A stretch of 64,000 bases of DNA from assembly GCF_900117395.1 (NCBI RefSeq), contig NZ_FPEG01000002.1:372001-436000 (forward strand). The letters are read 5' to 3'. The stretch is from Agrococcus sp. Marseille-P2731 (GTDB lineage Bacteria; Actinomycetota; Actinomycetes; Actinomycetales; Microbacteriaceae). Below, piece after piece: positions 32,960-42,644 of this stretch (the first letter of the stretch is position 1; every line of letters begins with the position of its first letter). The notes beneath the pieces are model-generated. The model saw nothing but the letters and a program-made list of their open reading frames with translations. It was not told where the DNA came from and did not search any database. The position numbers were made by a program, and so were the translations under genes.

Positions 32960-35089
32960 TTGGCATTCGAATGGACCACCAACGACCAGCAGGCAGTCGA
33001 CACCGCGCGTGTCCTCGCCGCAGACGCCGTGGAGAAGGTCGGCAACGGCCACCCCGGCACGGCGATGAGCCTCGCCCCGGTCGCGCACCTGCTCTTCCAG
33101 AAGGTGATGGACCGCGATCCCGCGGATGACGCGTGGCTCGGCCGCGACCGCTTCATCCTGTCGGTCGGCCACTCCTCGCTGACGCAGTACGTCCAGCTCT
33201 ACCTGACGGGCTCCGGCCTCGAGAAGCACGACATCGAGTCGCTGCGCACCTGGGGCTCGCTGACCCCCGGGCACCCCGAGTACCGCCACACGAAGGGCGT
33301 CGAGATCACCACCGGCCCGCTCGGCCAGGGCCTCGCATCCGCCGTCGGCTTCGCCTACGCACAGCGCTTCGAGCGCGAGCTGCTCGACCCGGCCGCCGCT
33401 GAGGGCGAGAGCCCCTTCGACCACTACACCTACGTGATCGCCGGCGACGGCGACCTGCAGGAGGGCGTCACGAGCGAGGCGGGCTCGCTCGCCGGCCACC
33501 AGCAGCTCGGCCGCCTGATCGCGATCTACGACGCGAACGCCATCTCGATCGAGGACGACGTCGACATCGCCTTCACGGAGGACGTCAAGGGTCGCTACGA
33601 GGCCTACGGCTGGCAGGTGCTCGAGGTCTCGTGGCGCCAGGGCGACCACCCGACCGCCGACGACTACGTCGAGGACGTCGAGGCGCTGCACGCGGCGATC
33701 GAGCAGGCGAAGGCCGAGACCGGCAAGCCCTCGCTCATCATCCTGAAGACGATCATCGGATGGCCCGCGCCGACGAAGCAGGGCACGGGCAAGATCCACG
33801 GATCCAAGCTGGGCACCGACGAGGTCGCCGGGCTCAAGGAGCTGCTCGGCTTCGACCCGGAGCAGTCCTTCCAGGTCGACGACGCCGTCATCGAGTACAC
33901 CCGCGGCAACGCAGCCTCGCGCGCCGAGGCGGCGCGCGGCGCCTGGCAGGAGCGCTTCGACGCATGGGCGAGCGCCAACCCGGAGCGCAAGGCGCTGCTC
34001 GACCGCCTGCTCTCCGGCGCACTGCCCGAGGGCGTGGAGTCGGCGCTGCCGTTCTTCGAGGCCGGCACCGAGGTGTCGACGCGCGCGGCCTCGGGCAAGG
34101 TGCTCAACGCTCTCGCCGAGGTGCTGCCGGAGCTCTGGGGCGGCTCGGCCGACCTCGCCGAGTCGAACAACACGACGCTCGAGGGCAAGGGCTCCTTCGC
34201 GCCGGTCGAGCACGGCACCAGCGCCTGGCCCGACGCCTCCGCCGGCGGTCGCACCCTGCACTTCGGCATCCGCGAGCACGCCATGGCCGCGATCCTCAAC
34301 GGCATCGTGCTGCACGGCCCCACCCGCGTGTACGGCGGCACCTTCCTGATCTTCAGCGACTACCAGCGCCCGGCGCTGCGCCTCGCCGCGCTCATGGCGG
34401 TGCACCCGATCCACGTCTGGACCCACGACTCGGTGGCGCTCGGCGAGGACGGACCGACCCACCAGCCCATCGAGCAGCTCGCGACGCTGCGCGCGATCCC
34501 CGGCTTCGAGATCGTTCGGCCCTCCGACGCCAACGAGACGGCGTGGGCGTGGAAGACGATCCTCGAGCGGCGGGACAAGCCGGTCGGCATCGCGCTGACG
34601 CGCCAGAACCTGCCGGTGCTCGAGCGCGGCGAGGGCGAGGCCACCGGCGACACGCTCGCGGCGGCCTCGAACGTCGCCAAGGGCGCCTACGTGCTCGCCG
34701 AGGCCCAGGGGGTGTCGGCAGAGGGCGGCACGCCCGACGTGCTGCTGATCGCGACCGGCTCCGAGGTGCAGCTCGCCCTCGAGGCCCGCGAGCAGCTGCA
34801 CGCGGAGGGCATCGCCGCCCGCGTGGTCGCGGCACCCTCGCTCGAGTGGTTCGCCGAGCAGTCGGCGGAGTACCGCGAGTCGGTGCTGCCGGCCGCCGTC
34901 ACGGCGCGCGTCTCGGTCGAGGCGGGCTCGGCGCTCAGCTGGCACCGCATCGTGGGCGACGCCGGCCGCACGGTCGCGATCGACCACTTCGGGGCCAGCG
35001 CCGACTACAAGACCCTGTTCCGCGAGTTCGGCTTCACGGCGGAGGCCGTGGTCGAGGCCGCTCGCGCATCCATCGAATCGGCTCGCTGA
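32960..35089 (+). CDS. tkt: Transketolase
   Basis: A 709-residue thiamine-diphosphate enzyme of the non-oxidative pentose-phosphate pathway. It has [13 protein letters not shown] near residue 33 and the ThDP motif [20 protein letters not shown]. The catalytic Glu is in [12 protein letters not shown] and the pyrimidine domain contains [15 protein letters not shown]. The start is a rare TTG at 32960, supported by AAGGAG 6 nt before it and by MAFEW-type homologous starts; the nearby ATG at 32947 is in another frame. It is the first gene of a six-gene operon running to pgl. Confidence 0.96.
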   Translation: MAFEWTTNDQQAVDTARVLAADAVEKVGNGHPGTAMSLAPVAHLLFQKVMDRDPADDAWLGRDRFILSVGHSSLTQYVQLYLTGSGLEKHDIESLRTWGSLTPGHPEYRHTKGVEITTGPLGQGLASAVGFAYAQRFERELLDPAAAEGESPFDHYTYVIAGDGDLQEGVTSEAGSLAGHQQLGRLIAIYDANAISIEDDVDIAFTEDVKGRYEAYGWQVLEVSWRQGDHPTADDYVEDVEALHAAIEQAKAETGKPSLIILKTIIGWPAPTKQGTGKIHGSKLGTDEVAGLKELLGFDPEQSFQVDDAVIEYTRGNAASRAEAARGAWQERFDAWASANPERKALLDRLLSGALPEGVESALPFFEAGTEVSTRAASGKVLNALAEVLPELWGGSADLAESNNTTLEGKGSFAPVEHGTSAWPDASAGGRTLHFGIREHAMAAILNGIVLHGPTRVYGGTFLIFSDYQRPALRLAALMAVHPIHVWTHDSVALGEDGPTHQPIEQLATLRAIPGFEIVRPSDANETAWAWKTILERRDKPVGIALTRQNLPVLERGEGEATGDTLAAASNVAKGAYVLAEAQGVSAEGGTPDVLLIATGSEVQLALEAREQLHAEGIAARVVAAPSLEWFAEQSAEYRESVLPAAVTARVSVEAGSALSWHRIVGDAGRTVAIDHFGASADYKTLFREFGFTAEAVVEAARASIESAR

Positions 35090-35109
35090 GCGAGCCAGGA
35101 GGCAAGGAT

Positions 35110-36225
35110 ATGAACGAGAACACCCAGGCGCTCAGCGACGCCGGCGTCAGCATCTGGCTCGACGACCTCTCGCGCCAGCGCATCACGAGCGGCAACCTCG
35201 CGGAGCTCATCGCCGAGCGCAACGTCGTCGGCGTGACGACCAACCCGACGATCTTCGCGAACGCGATCGCCGCGGGCGAGACCTACGAGGCATCCGTGCG
35301 CGAGCTCGCCGCGGGCGGTGCCGACGTCGACGAGGTCATCACCTCGCTCACGACGACCGATGTGGCGGATGCGTGCGACATCTTCGCCGACGTCTACCGC
35401 CAGTCGGGCGGCGTGGACGGCCGCGTCTCCATCGAGGTCGAGCCCGGTGCCGCGCGCGACACCGCCCGCACCGTCGAGCTCGCGGCGATGCTGCACGAGC
35501 GGGTCGGCCGCGAGAACGTGCTCATCAAGATCCCCGCCACGCAGGAGGGGCTCGAGGGCATCGCCGCGACGATCGGTGCGGGGATCAGCGTCAACGTCAC
35601 GCTGATCTTCTCGCTCGACCGCTACCGCGACGTCATCAACGCCTATCTCACGGGCCTCGAGCGGGCGCAGCAGGCGGGCCACGACCTGTCGAAGATCCAC
35701 TCGGTCGCCTCGTTCTTCGTCTCGCGCGTCGACAGCGAGATCGACAAGCGCCTCGAGGCCATCGGCACCGACGAGGCCGCGGCGCTCAAGGGCAAGGCCG
35801 GCATCGCGAACGCGCACCTCGCCTACCGCGTGTGGCAGGAGGCCTTCGCCACCGAGCGCGCCGAGACGCTGCTGGCCGCCGGCGCCACCGCGCAGCGGCC
35901 GCTGTGGGCGTCGACCGGCGTCAAGGATCCGGCGCTGCCCGACACCCTCTACGTCACCGAGCTCGTGGCACCGCAGACGGTGAACACCATGCCCGAGAAG
36001 ACGCTCGAGGCGCTCGCCGACCACGGGCAGGTCCGCGGCGACGCGATCTCCGGCGGCTTCGAGGCTGCCGAGGACGTGCTCGACGCGCTCGACGCGATCG
36101 GCGTCTCGTACACCGAGGTCGTCGAGCAGCTCGAGACCGAGGGGCTCGAGAAGTTCGACGCCTCGTGGGCAGAGCTGGTGCAGACGGTGCAGGAGCACAT
36201 GGAGCACGCGGAGGCGGGAGCATGA
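35110..36225 (+). CDS. tal: Transaldolase
   Basis: A 371-residue transaldolase of the long actinobacterial/cyanobacterial type. It has [12 protein letters not shown] near the start, GVTTNPTIF at 41-49, and the Schiff-base Lys140 in [20 protein letters not shown] and WASTGVKDP follow. AGGAGG ends 7 nt before the ATG. The stop overlaps the pgi start as ATGA. Position between tkt and pgi is as expected for the actinobacterial operon. Confidence 0.96.
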   Translation: MNENTQALSDAGVSIWLDDLSRQRITSGNLAELIAERNVVGVTTNPTIFANAIAAGETYEASVRELAAGGADVDEVITSLTTTDVADACDIFADVYRQSGGVDGRVSIEVEPGAARDTARTVELAAMLHERVGRENVLIKIPATQEGLEGIAATIGAGISVNVTLIFSLDRYRDVINAYLTGLERAQQAGHDLSKIHSVASFFVSRVDSEIDKRLEAIGTDEAAALKGKAGIANAHLAYRVWQEAFATERAETLLAAGATAQRPLWASTGVKDPALPDTLYVTELVAPQTVNTMPEKTLEALADHGQVRGDAISGGFEAAEDVLDALDAIGVSYTEVVEQLETEGLEKFDASWAELVQTVQEHMEHAEAGA

Positions 36226-37817
36226 CCTTCTCGATCCACGCCTCTGGCGCGGCTGCAGAGGCGATCGAGCGAGTCGTGCCGCAGCTCGTCGCCGACGGCG
36301 TCGCTGGCCGACTGGTCTCCGGCGACGCCACCCTGTGGGGCCAGGCAGCAGAGGCCGAGGCATCGGTCCGGCTCGGATGGGTCGAGGCCGCCGCAGGCAC
36401 GCGCGGCATCGTCGACGACGTCGAGGCGCTGCGCAAGCAGCTGCGCGAGCGCGGCGTCGACCGCATCGCGCTCGCCGGCATGGGTGGCTCGTCGCTCGCG
36501 CCAGAGGTCATCACGCGCACCGAGGGCGTCGACCTGACGGTGCTCGACTCGACGGAGCCCGGGCAGGTGCGCCGCGCCCTGCGCGACGGCCTCTCCCGCA
36601 CGGCGCTGGTCGTCTCGTCGAAGTCGGGCTCGACGCTCGAGACCGACAGCCAGCGCCGCGCCTTCGAGGCGGCCTACCGCGAGGCGGGCATCGACCCGAC
36701 CGAGCGCATCATCGTGGTCACCGATCCCGGCTCGCCGCTCGACGGCGACGCCCGTCGCGCCGGCTACCGCGTCTTCAACGCCGACCCCAACGTCGGCGGC
36801 CGCTACTCCGCGCTGACCGCGTTCGGCATCGTGCCGTGCGGCCTCGCCGGCGTCGACGTGCGCGAGCTCATCGACGAGGCGATCGCGGCGCTGCCGGAGA
36901 TCAGCGAGGACTCGGAGGACAACCCCGGTCTGCAGCTCGCCGCGGCCATCGCGGCAACTCGGCCGCTGCGCGACAAGACCGGCATCGTCACCGATGGCAC
37001 GCACATCGTGGGCCTCGGCGAGTGGGCCGAGCAGCTCATCGCAGAGTCCACCGGCAAGGAGGGCGTCGGCGTGCTGCCGATCGTGCTCGAGCGCGATGCG
37101 CCTGAGCTCGCCGCCGGCCTCGCCGACCTGCAGGTCGTGCGGCTCGTCGGCTCCGCCCAGGAGACCCGCGAGGTCGCCGAGGGCGAGGTGGAGGTCGCGG
37201 GCACGCTCGGCGCGCAGCTGCTGGTGTGGGAGTTCGCCGTGGCCGTCGCCGGTCGCATCCTCGGCATCAACCCCTTCGACCAGCCCGACGTGGAGTCGGC
37301 GAAGATCGCCGCGCGCGGCCTGCTCGACGACCTGCAGCCGCCCGCGGCACCGGTCGCCGTCGATGCGGGCATCGAGGTGCGCGGCACCGCGGCCGTCGCG
37401 CTCGACTCTGTCGACGCATCCATCGACGCACTGCTCGCGCAGCTCGGCGACGGCGGCTACCTCGCGATCCACGCCTACCTCGACCGCATCGGCCAGCCGC
37501 GCTTCGAGCGGCTGCGCAGGGCCTTCGCGGCGCGCACCGGCCGCCCGGTCACCTTCGGCTGGGGTCCGCGGTTCCTGCACTCGACCGGGCAGTACCACAA
37601 GGGCGGCACGCCGAACGGCGTCTTCCTGCAGCTGCTCGGCACCCCGCACGAGGACCTCGAGATCCCGGGCAGGCCCTTCACCTTCGGGCAGCTGATCCAG
37701 GCGCAGGCCGCCGGCGACGCGAGCGTGCTCGCCGAGCACGGTCGGCCGGTGCTGACGCTCACGCTCGACGAGCTCGACGACGGTCTCGAGCGGCTGCTCG
37801 CCGCCGCCGCCCGATGA
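36222..37817 (+). CDS. pgi: Glucose-6-phosphate isomerase
   Basis: A 531-residue phosphosugar isomerase with two SIS domains. It belongs to the divergent actinobacterial form found inside the pentose-phosphate operon: the SIS phosphate loop is GGSSLAPEV (about residues 89-97), followed by [10 protein letters not shown] and DPGSPL. The carboxy part has [20 protein letters not shown]. It connects glycolysis with the zwf product downstream. Both ends overlap neighbours by 4 nt. Confidence 0.92.
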   Translation: MTFSIHASGAAAEAIERVVPQLVADGVAGRLVSGDATLWGQAAEAEASVRLGWVEAAAGTRGIVDDVEALRKQLRERGVDRIALAGMGGSSLAPEVITRTEGVDLTVLDSTEPGQVRRALRDGLSRTALVVSSKSGSTLETDSQRRAFEAAYREAGIDPTERIIVVTDPGSPLDGDARRAGYRVFNADPNVGGRYSALTAFGIVPCGLAGVDVRELIDEAIAALPEISEDSEDNPGLQLAAAIAATRPLRDKTGIVTDGTHIVGLGEWAEQLIAESTGKEGVGVLPIVLERDAPELAAGLADLQVVRLVGSAQETREVAEGEVEVAGTLGAQLLVWEFAVAVAGRILGINPFDQPDVESAKIAARGLLDDLQPPAAPVAVDAGIEVRGTAAVALDSVDASIDALLAQLGDGGYLAIHAYLDRIGQPRFERLRRAFAARTGRPVTFGWGPRFLHSTGQYHKGGTPNGVFLQLLGTPHEDLEIPGRPFTFGQLIQAQAAGDASVLAEHGRPVLTLTLDELDDGLERLLAAAAR

Positions 37818-39412
37818 CCGAGGCCACGGCCGGGGAGGGCTCGGCGGCGCAGGACGCGCACGCCCCCTCCCCGGCGGCCGCCGTCGCGGCCGGGCAGAAC
37901 CCGCTTCGCGACTCCTCCGACCAGCGCCTCACGCGCATCCCCGGTCCGAACGCGCTCACGTTCTTCGGCGTCACGGGTGACCTCGCGCGCAAGAAGCTGC
38001 TGCCTGCCGTCTACGACCTCGCCAACCGCGGCCTGCTGCCGCCGGGCTTCGGCCTCGTCGGCTTCGGCCGTCGCGAGTGGAGCCACGAGGAGTTCGCCGA
38101 CGTCGTGCGCGAGGCCGTGCAGCAGCACGCCCGCACCTCGTTCCGCGAGTCGGTGTGGCGCCAGCTCGCCGAGGGGATCCGCTTCGTGCAGGGTGACTTC
38201 GACGACGACGCGGCCTTCGACCGGCTCGCCGAGGTGCTCGCAGAGCTCGACACCTCGCGCGGCACGATGGGCAACCACGCGTTCTACCTCTCGATCCCGC
38301 CGAACGCCTTCCCGCTCGTCACCCAGCAGCTGAAGCGCTCGGGCCTGGCCGAGGGCGACGGGGATCGCTGGCGGCGCGTGGTGATCGAGAAGCCGTTCGG
38401 GCACGACCTCGCCTCCGCGCGCGAGCTCAACGCCGTCGTCGAATCGGTGTTCCCCGCCGACAGCGTCTTCCGCATCGACCACTACCTGGGCAAGGAGACG
38501 GTGCAGAACATCCTCGCGCTGCGCTTCGCGAACGCCCTGTGGGAGCCGATCTGGAACGCCAACCACATCGACCACGTGCAGATCACGATGGCCGAGGACA
38601 TCGGCGTCGGAGGGCGTGCCGGGTACTACGACGGCATCGGCGCCGCGCGCGACGTGATCCAGAACCACCTGCTGCAGCTGTTCGCGCTCACGGCGATGGA
38701 GGAGCCGGTCTCCTTCGACGCCGCGGACCTGCGCGTCGAGAAGGAGAAGGTGCTGCGCGCCGCGCGCGTGCCGCTCCCCCTCGAGCACGCCGCCGCCCGC
38801 GGGCAGTACGCCGGCGGCTGGCACGGCGGCGCGCAGGTCAAGGGCTTCCTGCAGGAGGACGGCATGCGCCCGGACTCCGGCACCGAGACCTATGCCGCCA
38901 TCAAGCTCGAGGTCGACACGCGCCGCTGGTCGGGCGTGCCCTTCTACCTGCGTGCCGGCAAGCGCCTCGGGCGCCGCGTGACCGAGATCGCGATCGTCTT
39001 CAAGCGCGCCTCGCAGTACCTCTTCGGCGACTCCGACCTGCGCACCATGGGCGAGAACGCGCTCGTGATCCGCGTGCAGCCCGATGAGGGCGTCTCGATG
39101 CGCTTCGGCTCGAAGGTCCCGGGGCCCGGGATGCACGTGCGCGACGTGACCATGGACTTCGGCTACGGCCACGCGTTCACCGAGGAGAGCCCCGAGGCAT
39201 ACGAGCGGCTCATCCTCGACGTGCTCCTCGGCGACCCGCCGCTGTTCCCGCGGCACGAGGAGGTCGAGCTCTCCTGGAAGATCCTCGACCCGATCGAGGC
39301 GCACTGGGAGGCCGAGGGCGGCCCGGTGGAGCAGTACGAGCCGGGCTCGTGGGGCCCGCGCGGCGCGCACGAGCTGCTCGACCGCGACGGCAGGCACTGG
39401 AGGCGACCGTGA
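37814..39412 (+). CDS. zwf: Glucose-6-phosphate dehydrogenase
   Basis: A 532-residue NADP-dependent dehydrogenase for the first step of the oxidative pentose-phosphate pathway. It has FFGVTGDLARKKLLP (about residues 50-64) for NADP binding and the active-site RIDHYLGKETVQN. VIEKPFGHDL and YLRAGKRL follow. The first 40 residues are a low-complexity extension. The ATG overlaps the pgi stop, and the stop overlaps opcA. Confidence 0.97.
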   Translation: MTEATAGEGSAAQDAHAPSPAAAVAAGQNPLRDSSDQRLTRIPGPNALTFFGVTGDLARKKLLPAVYDLANRGLLPPGFGLVGFGRREWSHEEFADVVREAVQQHARTSFRESVWRQLAEGIRFVQGDFDDDAAFDRLAEVLAELDTSRGTMGNHAFYLSIPPNAFPLVTQQLKRSGLAEGDGDRWRRVVIEKPFGHDLASARELNAVVESVFPADSVFRIDHYLGKETVQNILALRFANALWEPIWNANHIDHVQITMAEDIGVGGRAGYYDGIGAARDVIQNHLLQLFALTAMEEPVSFDAADLRVEKEKVLRAARVPLPLEHAAARGQYAGGWHGGAQVKGFLQEDGMRPDSGTETYAAIKLEVDTRRWSGVPFYLRAGKRLGRRVTEIAIVFKRASQYLFGDSDLRTMGENALVIRVQPDEGVSMRFGSKVPGPGMHVRDVTMDFGYGHAFTEESPEAYERLILDVLLGDPPLFPRHEEVELSWKILDPIEAHWEAEGGPVEQYEPGSWGPRGAHELLDRDGRHWRRP

Positions 39413-40347
39413 TCATCCGACTCTCACGCACGAACACCGCAGAGGTGCAGCGGCGGATGCTCGAGATCCGCGAGGAGGGCGGCGTCGTCGCGCTCGGCCG
39501 GGTCCTCACCCTCGTCATCCACACGCAGATCGGCGGCGAGGAGGAGGCGATCCGCGCCGCCAACCAGGCGTCGCGCGAGCACCCCATGCGCGTCATCGTC
39601 GTCTCCCGCAACCCGGATCACGTCAATGCCGGCGAGGAGCCGCGGCTGGACGCCGAGATCCGCGTGGGCGCAGACGCGGGCGCGAGCGAGGTCGTGCTGC
39701 TGCAGTGCTACGGCGAGCTCGGCTCGCACCTGCTCGGCATCGTGCAGGGGCTGCTGCTGCCCGATGCACCCGTCGTGGCGTGGTGGCCGAGCTTCATGCC
39801 CGACACCCCCTCGGCGTCGCAGCTCGGCCAGATCTCCCAGCGGCGCATCACCGACTCCGGCAAGCAGCGCGACCCCCGCGCAGCGATCGATGCACTGGCC
39901 GCCTGCTACGCCGCCGGCGACACCGACCTCGCGTGGACGCGGCTGACGAACTGGCGCGCCCACATGGCCGCGCTGCTCGACCAGCCGCCCTTCGAGCCGG
40001 TGCACTCCGGCGTCGTCGCCGGCGACCTGGCGAACCCGAGCGTGCAGCTGATGGCCGCGTGGCTGCGGCTGCGGCTCGGCGTGCCGATCGAGACGACCGA
40101 GGCGGGCGACACCCCGACCGGCTCGAGCGGCCTGCACTCGGTCGCGCTGGAGCGCGACAGCGGCGCCTCGTCGCTCACGCGCCTGCGCGACTCGGTCGGG
40201 ATGCTGCGGCAGCCGGGCCAGCCCGAGCACCACGTGGCGCTCTCGACCCGGGGACTCGAGGACCAGCTGGCCGAGGAGCTGCGCAAGCTGGACGCCGACG
40301 ACATGTACCGGCAGGTGCTGCAGGAGATCGTGCGGGAGCACCGATGA
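39409..40347 (+). CDS. opcA: OpcA, glucose-6-phosphate dehydrogenase assembly/allosteric protein
   Basis: A 312-residue OpcA protein, which in actinobacteria and cyanobacteria associates with Zwf and is needed for its full activity. Recognisable features are GRVLTLVIHTQ, the strand LPDAPVVAWWPSFMPDTPSA and TDSGKQRDPRAAI. The GTG start overlaps the zwf stop (GTGA), which agrees with equal production of the two partners. No catalytic residues are expected. Confidence 0.94.
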   Translation: MIIRLSRTNTAEVQRRMLEIREEGGVVALGRVLTLVIHTQIGGEEEAIRAANQASREHPMRVIVVSRNPDHVNAGEEPRLDAEIRVGADAGASEVVLLQCYGELGSHLLGIVQGLLLPDAPVVAWWPSFMPDTPSASQLGQISQRRITDSGKQRDPRAAIDALAACYAAGDTDLAWTRLTNWRAHMAALLDQPPFEPVHSGVVAGDLANPSVQLMAAWLRLRLGVPIETTEAGDTPTGSSGLHSVALERDSGASSLTRLRDSVGMLRQPGQPEHHVALSTRGLEDQLAEELRKLDADDMYRQVLQEIVREHR

Positions 40348-41054
40348 GCGTCATCGTCCACGCCGACCGCGCTGCGCTCGTCGCGCAGACCGCCGACCGC
40401 CTGACGGCACTGCTGCAGGAGCTCGTGAAGGCCCAGGGCAGCGCCACCGTCGCCGTCACGGGCGGCTCGGTCGGCACTGCGCTGCTCGAGGCGCTCGCTG
40501 ACCGCGACATCGACTGGCAGCGGGTCGTGATCACGTGGAGCGACGAGCGCTACGTCGCGGCCGACTCCCCCGACCGCAACGCGGTGCAGGCCAGGGAGGC
40601 GCTGCTGGACCGTGTGCCGATCCCCGCAGCGAACGTGCGCGAGCTGCCGGCGGACGACGGCACGCCGCTCGACGACGCGGCGGCCGCGGGCACTGGCCTG
40701 CTGCGCGCGCTCGGTCGGGTCGATCTGACGCTGCTGGGCATGGGGCCGGATGCGCACATCGCGTCGCTCTTCCCCGGGCTGCCGGGGGTCCACGAGTCGG
40801 GCATCGCGGTCATCGGGGTCACCGACTCCCCCAAGCCGCCGCCCACGCGGCTGAGCTTCACCGTGGACGCGGTCAACGCATCCGATCGGGTGTGGCTCGT
40901 GGTCGCCGGTGCTGACAAGGCGGAGGCCGTGGCGCTCGTGCGCAGCGGCGCCGGCCCGGCCGAGGCTCCCGCGAGCGCAGCGGCCGGGCGTGTCGAGACT
41001 CTCCTGCTGCTGGACGACGAAGCGGCCGCCCTCCTGGAGGAGGACGGCCGCTGA
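40344..41054 (+). CDS. pgl: 6-phosphogluconolactonase
   Basis: A 236-residue lactonase of the DevB type, related to glucosamine-6-phosphate isomerases. It has AVTGGSVGTALLEAL at 37-51, WSDERYVAADSPDRN, GMGPDAHIASLFPG with the catalytic His, and the carboxy TLLLLDDEAAALL. It is the last gene of the operon, hydrolysing the lactone made by Zwf. No gnd gene follows. The stop is 18 bp from the convergent rbpA stop. Confidence 0.94.
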   Translation: MSVIVHADRAALVAQTADRLTALLQELVKAQGSATVAVTGGSVGTALLEALADRDIDWQRVVITWSDERYVAADSPDRNAVQAREALLDRVPIPAANVRELPADDGTPLDDAAAAGTGLLRALGRVDLTLLGMGPDAHIASLFPGLPGVHESGIAVIGVTDSPKPPPTRLSFTVDAVNASDRVWLVVAGADKAEAVALVRSGAGPAEAPASAAAGRVETLLLLDDEAAALLEEDGR

Positions 41055-41072
41055 GTCGGGGCGGCTGAGCCG

Positions 41073-41429
41073 CTAGCCGCGGCCCTCTGCTGAGCGCAGC
41101 TTCTGCAGCGCCTCGTCGAGCAGCTGCACCGCCTCTTCGGGCGTGCGCCGCTCCTTCACATAGGCGAGGTGCGTCTTGTAGGGCTCGTTCTTCGCGACCT
41201 GCGGCGGGTTCTCCTTGTCGCGGCCGGCGGGCAGGCCGGTCGACGGCGAGTCGATCACGTCTGGCACCTCGTCGTCGGGCAGGTCGGCCGCGAAGTAGCG
41301 GACGGTCTCGTTGCCCATCGCATCCCAGTACGAGATCGCCACGCGCTCGGCGTGGAAGCCCCTGTCCTGCTCGCCCATGGGGCCCGCGCCGACGCGGGAG
41401 CCGCGGATCGCGCTTCCTCCGGAGGCCAT
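41073..41429 (-). CDS. rbpA: RNA polymerase-binding protein RbpA (zinc-free form)
   Basis: A 118-residue RbpA, an essential actinobacterial activator of RNA polymerase holoenzyme. The sigma-interacting carboxy part NEPYKTHLAYVKERRTPEEAVQLLDEAL and the amino part RGSRVGAGPMGEQDRG are intact. The core domain, which in Streptomyces binds zinc through three Cys and one His, has Asp, Asn, Ser and Ser at the matching places (YWDAMGNET and VIDSPSTGLPAG). So it should not bind zinc. The ATG overlaps the secG stop. Confidence 0.93.
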   Translation of the reverse strand: MASGGSAIRGSRVGAGPMGEQDRGFHAERVAISYWDAMGNETVRYFAADLPDDEVPDVIDSPSTGLPAGRDKENPPQVAKNEPYKTHLAYVKERRTPEEAVQLLDEALQKLRSAEGRG

Positions 41430-41677
41430 CAGATGCCCGCGAACTTGGTGATGAGGCCGAGCACGACGATCGACGCGACCCACGCGAGGCTCACGACGAC
41501 GGTGATCGCGTTCAGGTTGCGCTCCGCGACACCCGACGATCCGATCGACGAGCCGACGCCGCCGCCGAACATGTCGGAGAGACCGCCTCCGCGACCCTTG
41601 TGCAGCAGGATGAACAGCGTCAGCAGCACCGAAGTGATACCGAGGATCACCTGCATGATGATCTGGAGAATCTCCAC
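41429..41677 (-). CDS. secG: SecG, preprotein translocase subunit
   Basis: An 82-residue SecG with two hydrophobic helices: residues 3-24 (ILQIIMQVILGITSVLLTLFILL), and 55-80. The loop HKGRGGGLSDMFGG is between them and matches the SecG signature. The GTG start at 41675-41677 has GAAGAGGG upstream; a longer reading frame exists but is less likely. It lies in the classical gap-pgk-tpiA-secG order and overlaps rbpA. Confidence 0.95.
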   Translation of the reverse strand: MEILQIIMQVILGITSVLLTLFILLHKGRGGGLSDMFGGGVGSSIGSSGVAERNLNAITVVVSLAWVASIVVLGLITKFAGI

Positions 41678-41755
41678 TAGCCCTCTTCTCGATTCCTCGG
41701 CCGAAGCCGACTCCGTGAGCGCGCTCTCGGCAGCCCACGGCAAAGTCCAACGAGC

Positions 41756-41761
41756 ATCCTA
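41756..41761 (-). promoter_or_regulatory. -10-like box (TAGGAT) of secG-rbpA
   Basis: TAGGAT lies 78 nt before the secG GTG and just outside the nested palindrome at 41768-41833. It allows separate transcription of secG-rbpA. Confidence 0.35.
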
Positions 41762-41767
41762 TCGCAG

Positions 41768-41833
41768 CGATTCCCGGGCGGCCCGTCGGGATCCCGCGCG
41801 TTGCGCGCTGGGCGACGAGCCGACCGGGAATCG
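41768..41833. terminator. Nested palindrome downstream of tpiA (terminator or repeat element)
   Basis: CGATTCCCGG at 41768-41777 pairs with 41824-41833. Inside it CGGC-c-CGTC pairs with GACG-a-GCCG (41779-41787 with 41814-41822), and further in GCGCG pairs with CGCGC (41796-41800 with 41804-41808). The whole 66 bp can fold into a single long hairpin with a few mismatches. It begins 10 bp after the tpiA stop, so termination of the gap-pgk-tpiA operon is likely. Confidence 0.7.
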
Positions 41834-41843
41834 GCCGCTCGGA

Positions 41844-42644
41844 TCAGGTGCCGACGTGCTGGCGGAACCGCGCGATCGCGGCGAACTCCGCGGCGTCGAG
41901 GCTCGCTCCGCCGACGAGCGCGCCGTCGACGTCGGGCTCGCGCATGAAGCCGGCGATGTTGCCGGACTTGACGCTGCCGCCGTAGAGGATGCGGGTCGAG
42001 GCGGCCGCCTCGTCGCCGCGCACCTCTGCGATGGCTTGGCGCAGCGCCTGGCACACCTGCTGTGCCTGCTCCGCGGTCGCCGCCTGGCCGGAGCCGATGG
42101 CCCAGACCGGCTCGTACGCCACGACGATCTCGCCGGCAGCCGGCAGCTCGGCGAGCACGTCGCGCAGCTGCTGCACCGGCACCGCGGATGCGCCGTGCTG
42201 CTCGAGGTCCTCGGCCGTCTCGCCGACGCAGATCACCGGGGTGACGCCGTGCGCGAGCGCTGCCGCCGCCTTCTTGCCCACCAGCGCATCCGTCTCGTGG
42301 TGGTCCTGGCGGCGCTCGGAGTGGCCGACGATCGCGTACCCGCACTCGAGCTTCGCGAGCATCGCGGCGGACACCTCGCCCGTGTGGGCGCCCGACTCGT
42401 GCTGCGAGACGTCCTGCGCGCCGAACCGCAGCTCGAACTTCTCTGCCGAGATGAGCGTCTGCACGCTGCGGAGGTCGGTGAACGGTGGGAACACCGCGAC
42501 CTCGACGGCGGCGTGGTCGTGCTTGCCGTCCTGCAGCGCCCACGCGGTCTTCTGCACGAGCGCGATGGCCTGCAGGTGATCCTGGTTGAGCTTCCAGTTG
42601 CCCGCGATGAGCGGGATGCGGTCTGCGCGCTGCGCGGTCACCAT
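41844..42644 (-). CDS. tpiA: Triosephosphate isomerase
   Basis: A 266-residue TIM-barrel enzyme interconverting dihydroxyacetone phosphate and glyceraldehyde-3-phosphate. It has IAGNWKLN with the active Lys, the catalytic His in IVGHSERR (near residue 107), the catalytic Glu in [12 protein letters not shown], and the phosphate loop YGGSVKSGN. The ATG at 42642-42644 overlaps the pgk stop by 7 nt. It ends before a large hairpin. Confidence 0.97.
   Translation of the reverse strand: MVTAQRADRIPLIAGNWKLNQDHLQAIALVQKTAWALQDGKHDHAAVEVAVFPPFTDLRSVQTLISAEKFELRFGAQDVSQHESGAHTGEVSAAMLAKLECGYAIVGHSERRQDHHETDALVGKKAAAALAHGVTPVICVGETAEDLEQHGASAVPVQQLRDVLAELPAAGEIVVAYEPVWAIGSGQAATAEQAQQVCQALRQAIAEVRGDEAAASTRILYGGSVKSGNIAGFMREPDVDGALVGGASLDAAEFAAIARFRQHVGT

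Noticed and set aside
41061-41073. Terminator between pgl and rbpA
   Set aside because: The stem is only 5 bp with a 3-nt loop, which is expected by chance in DNA this GC-rich.
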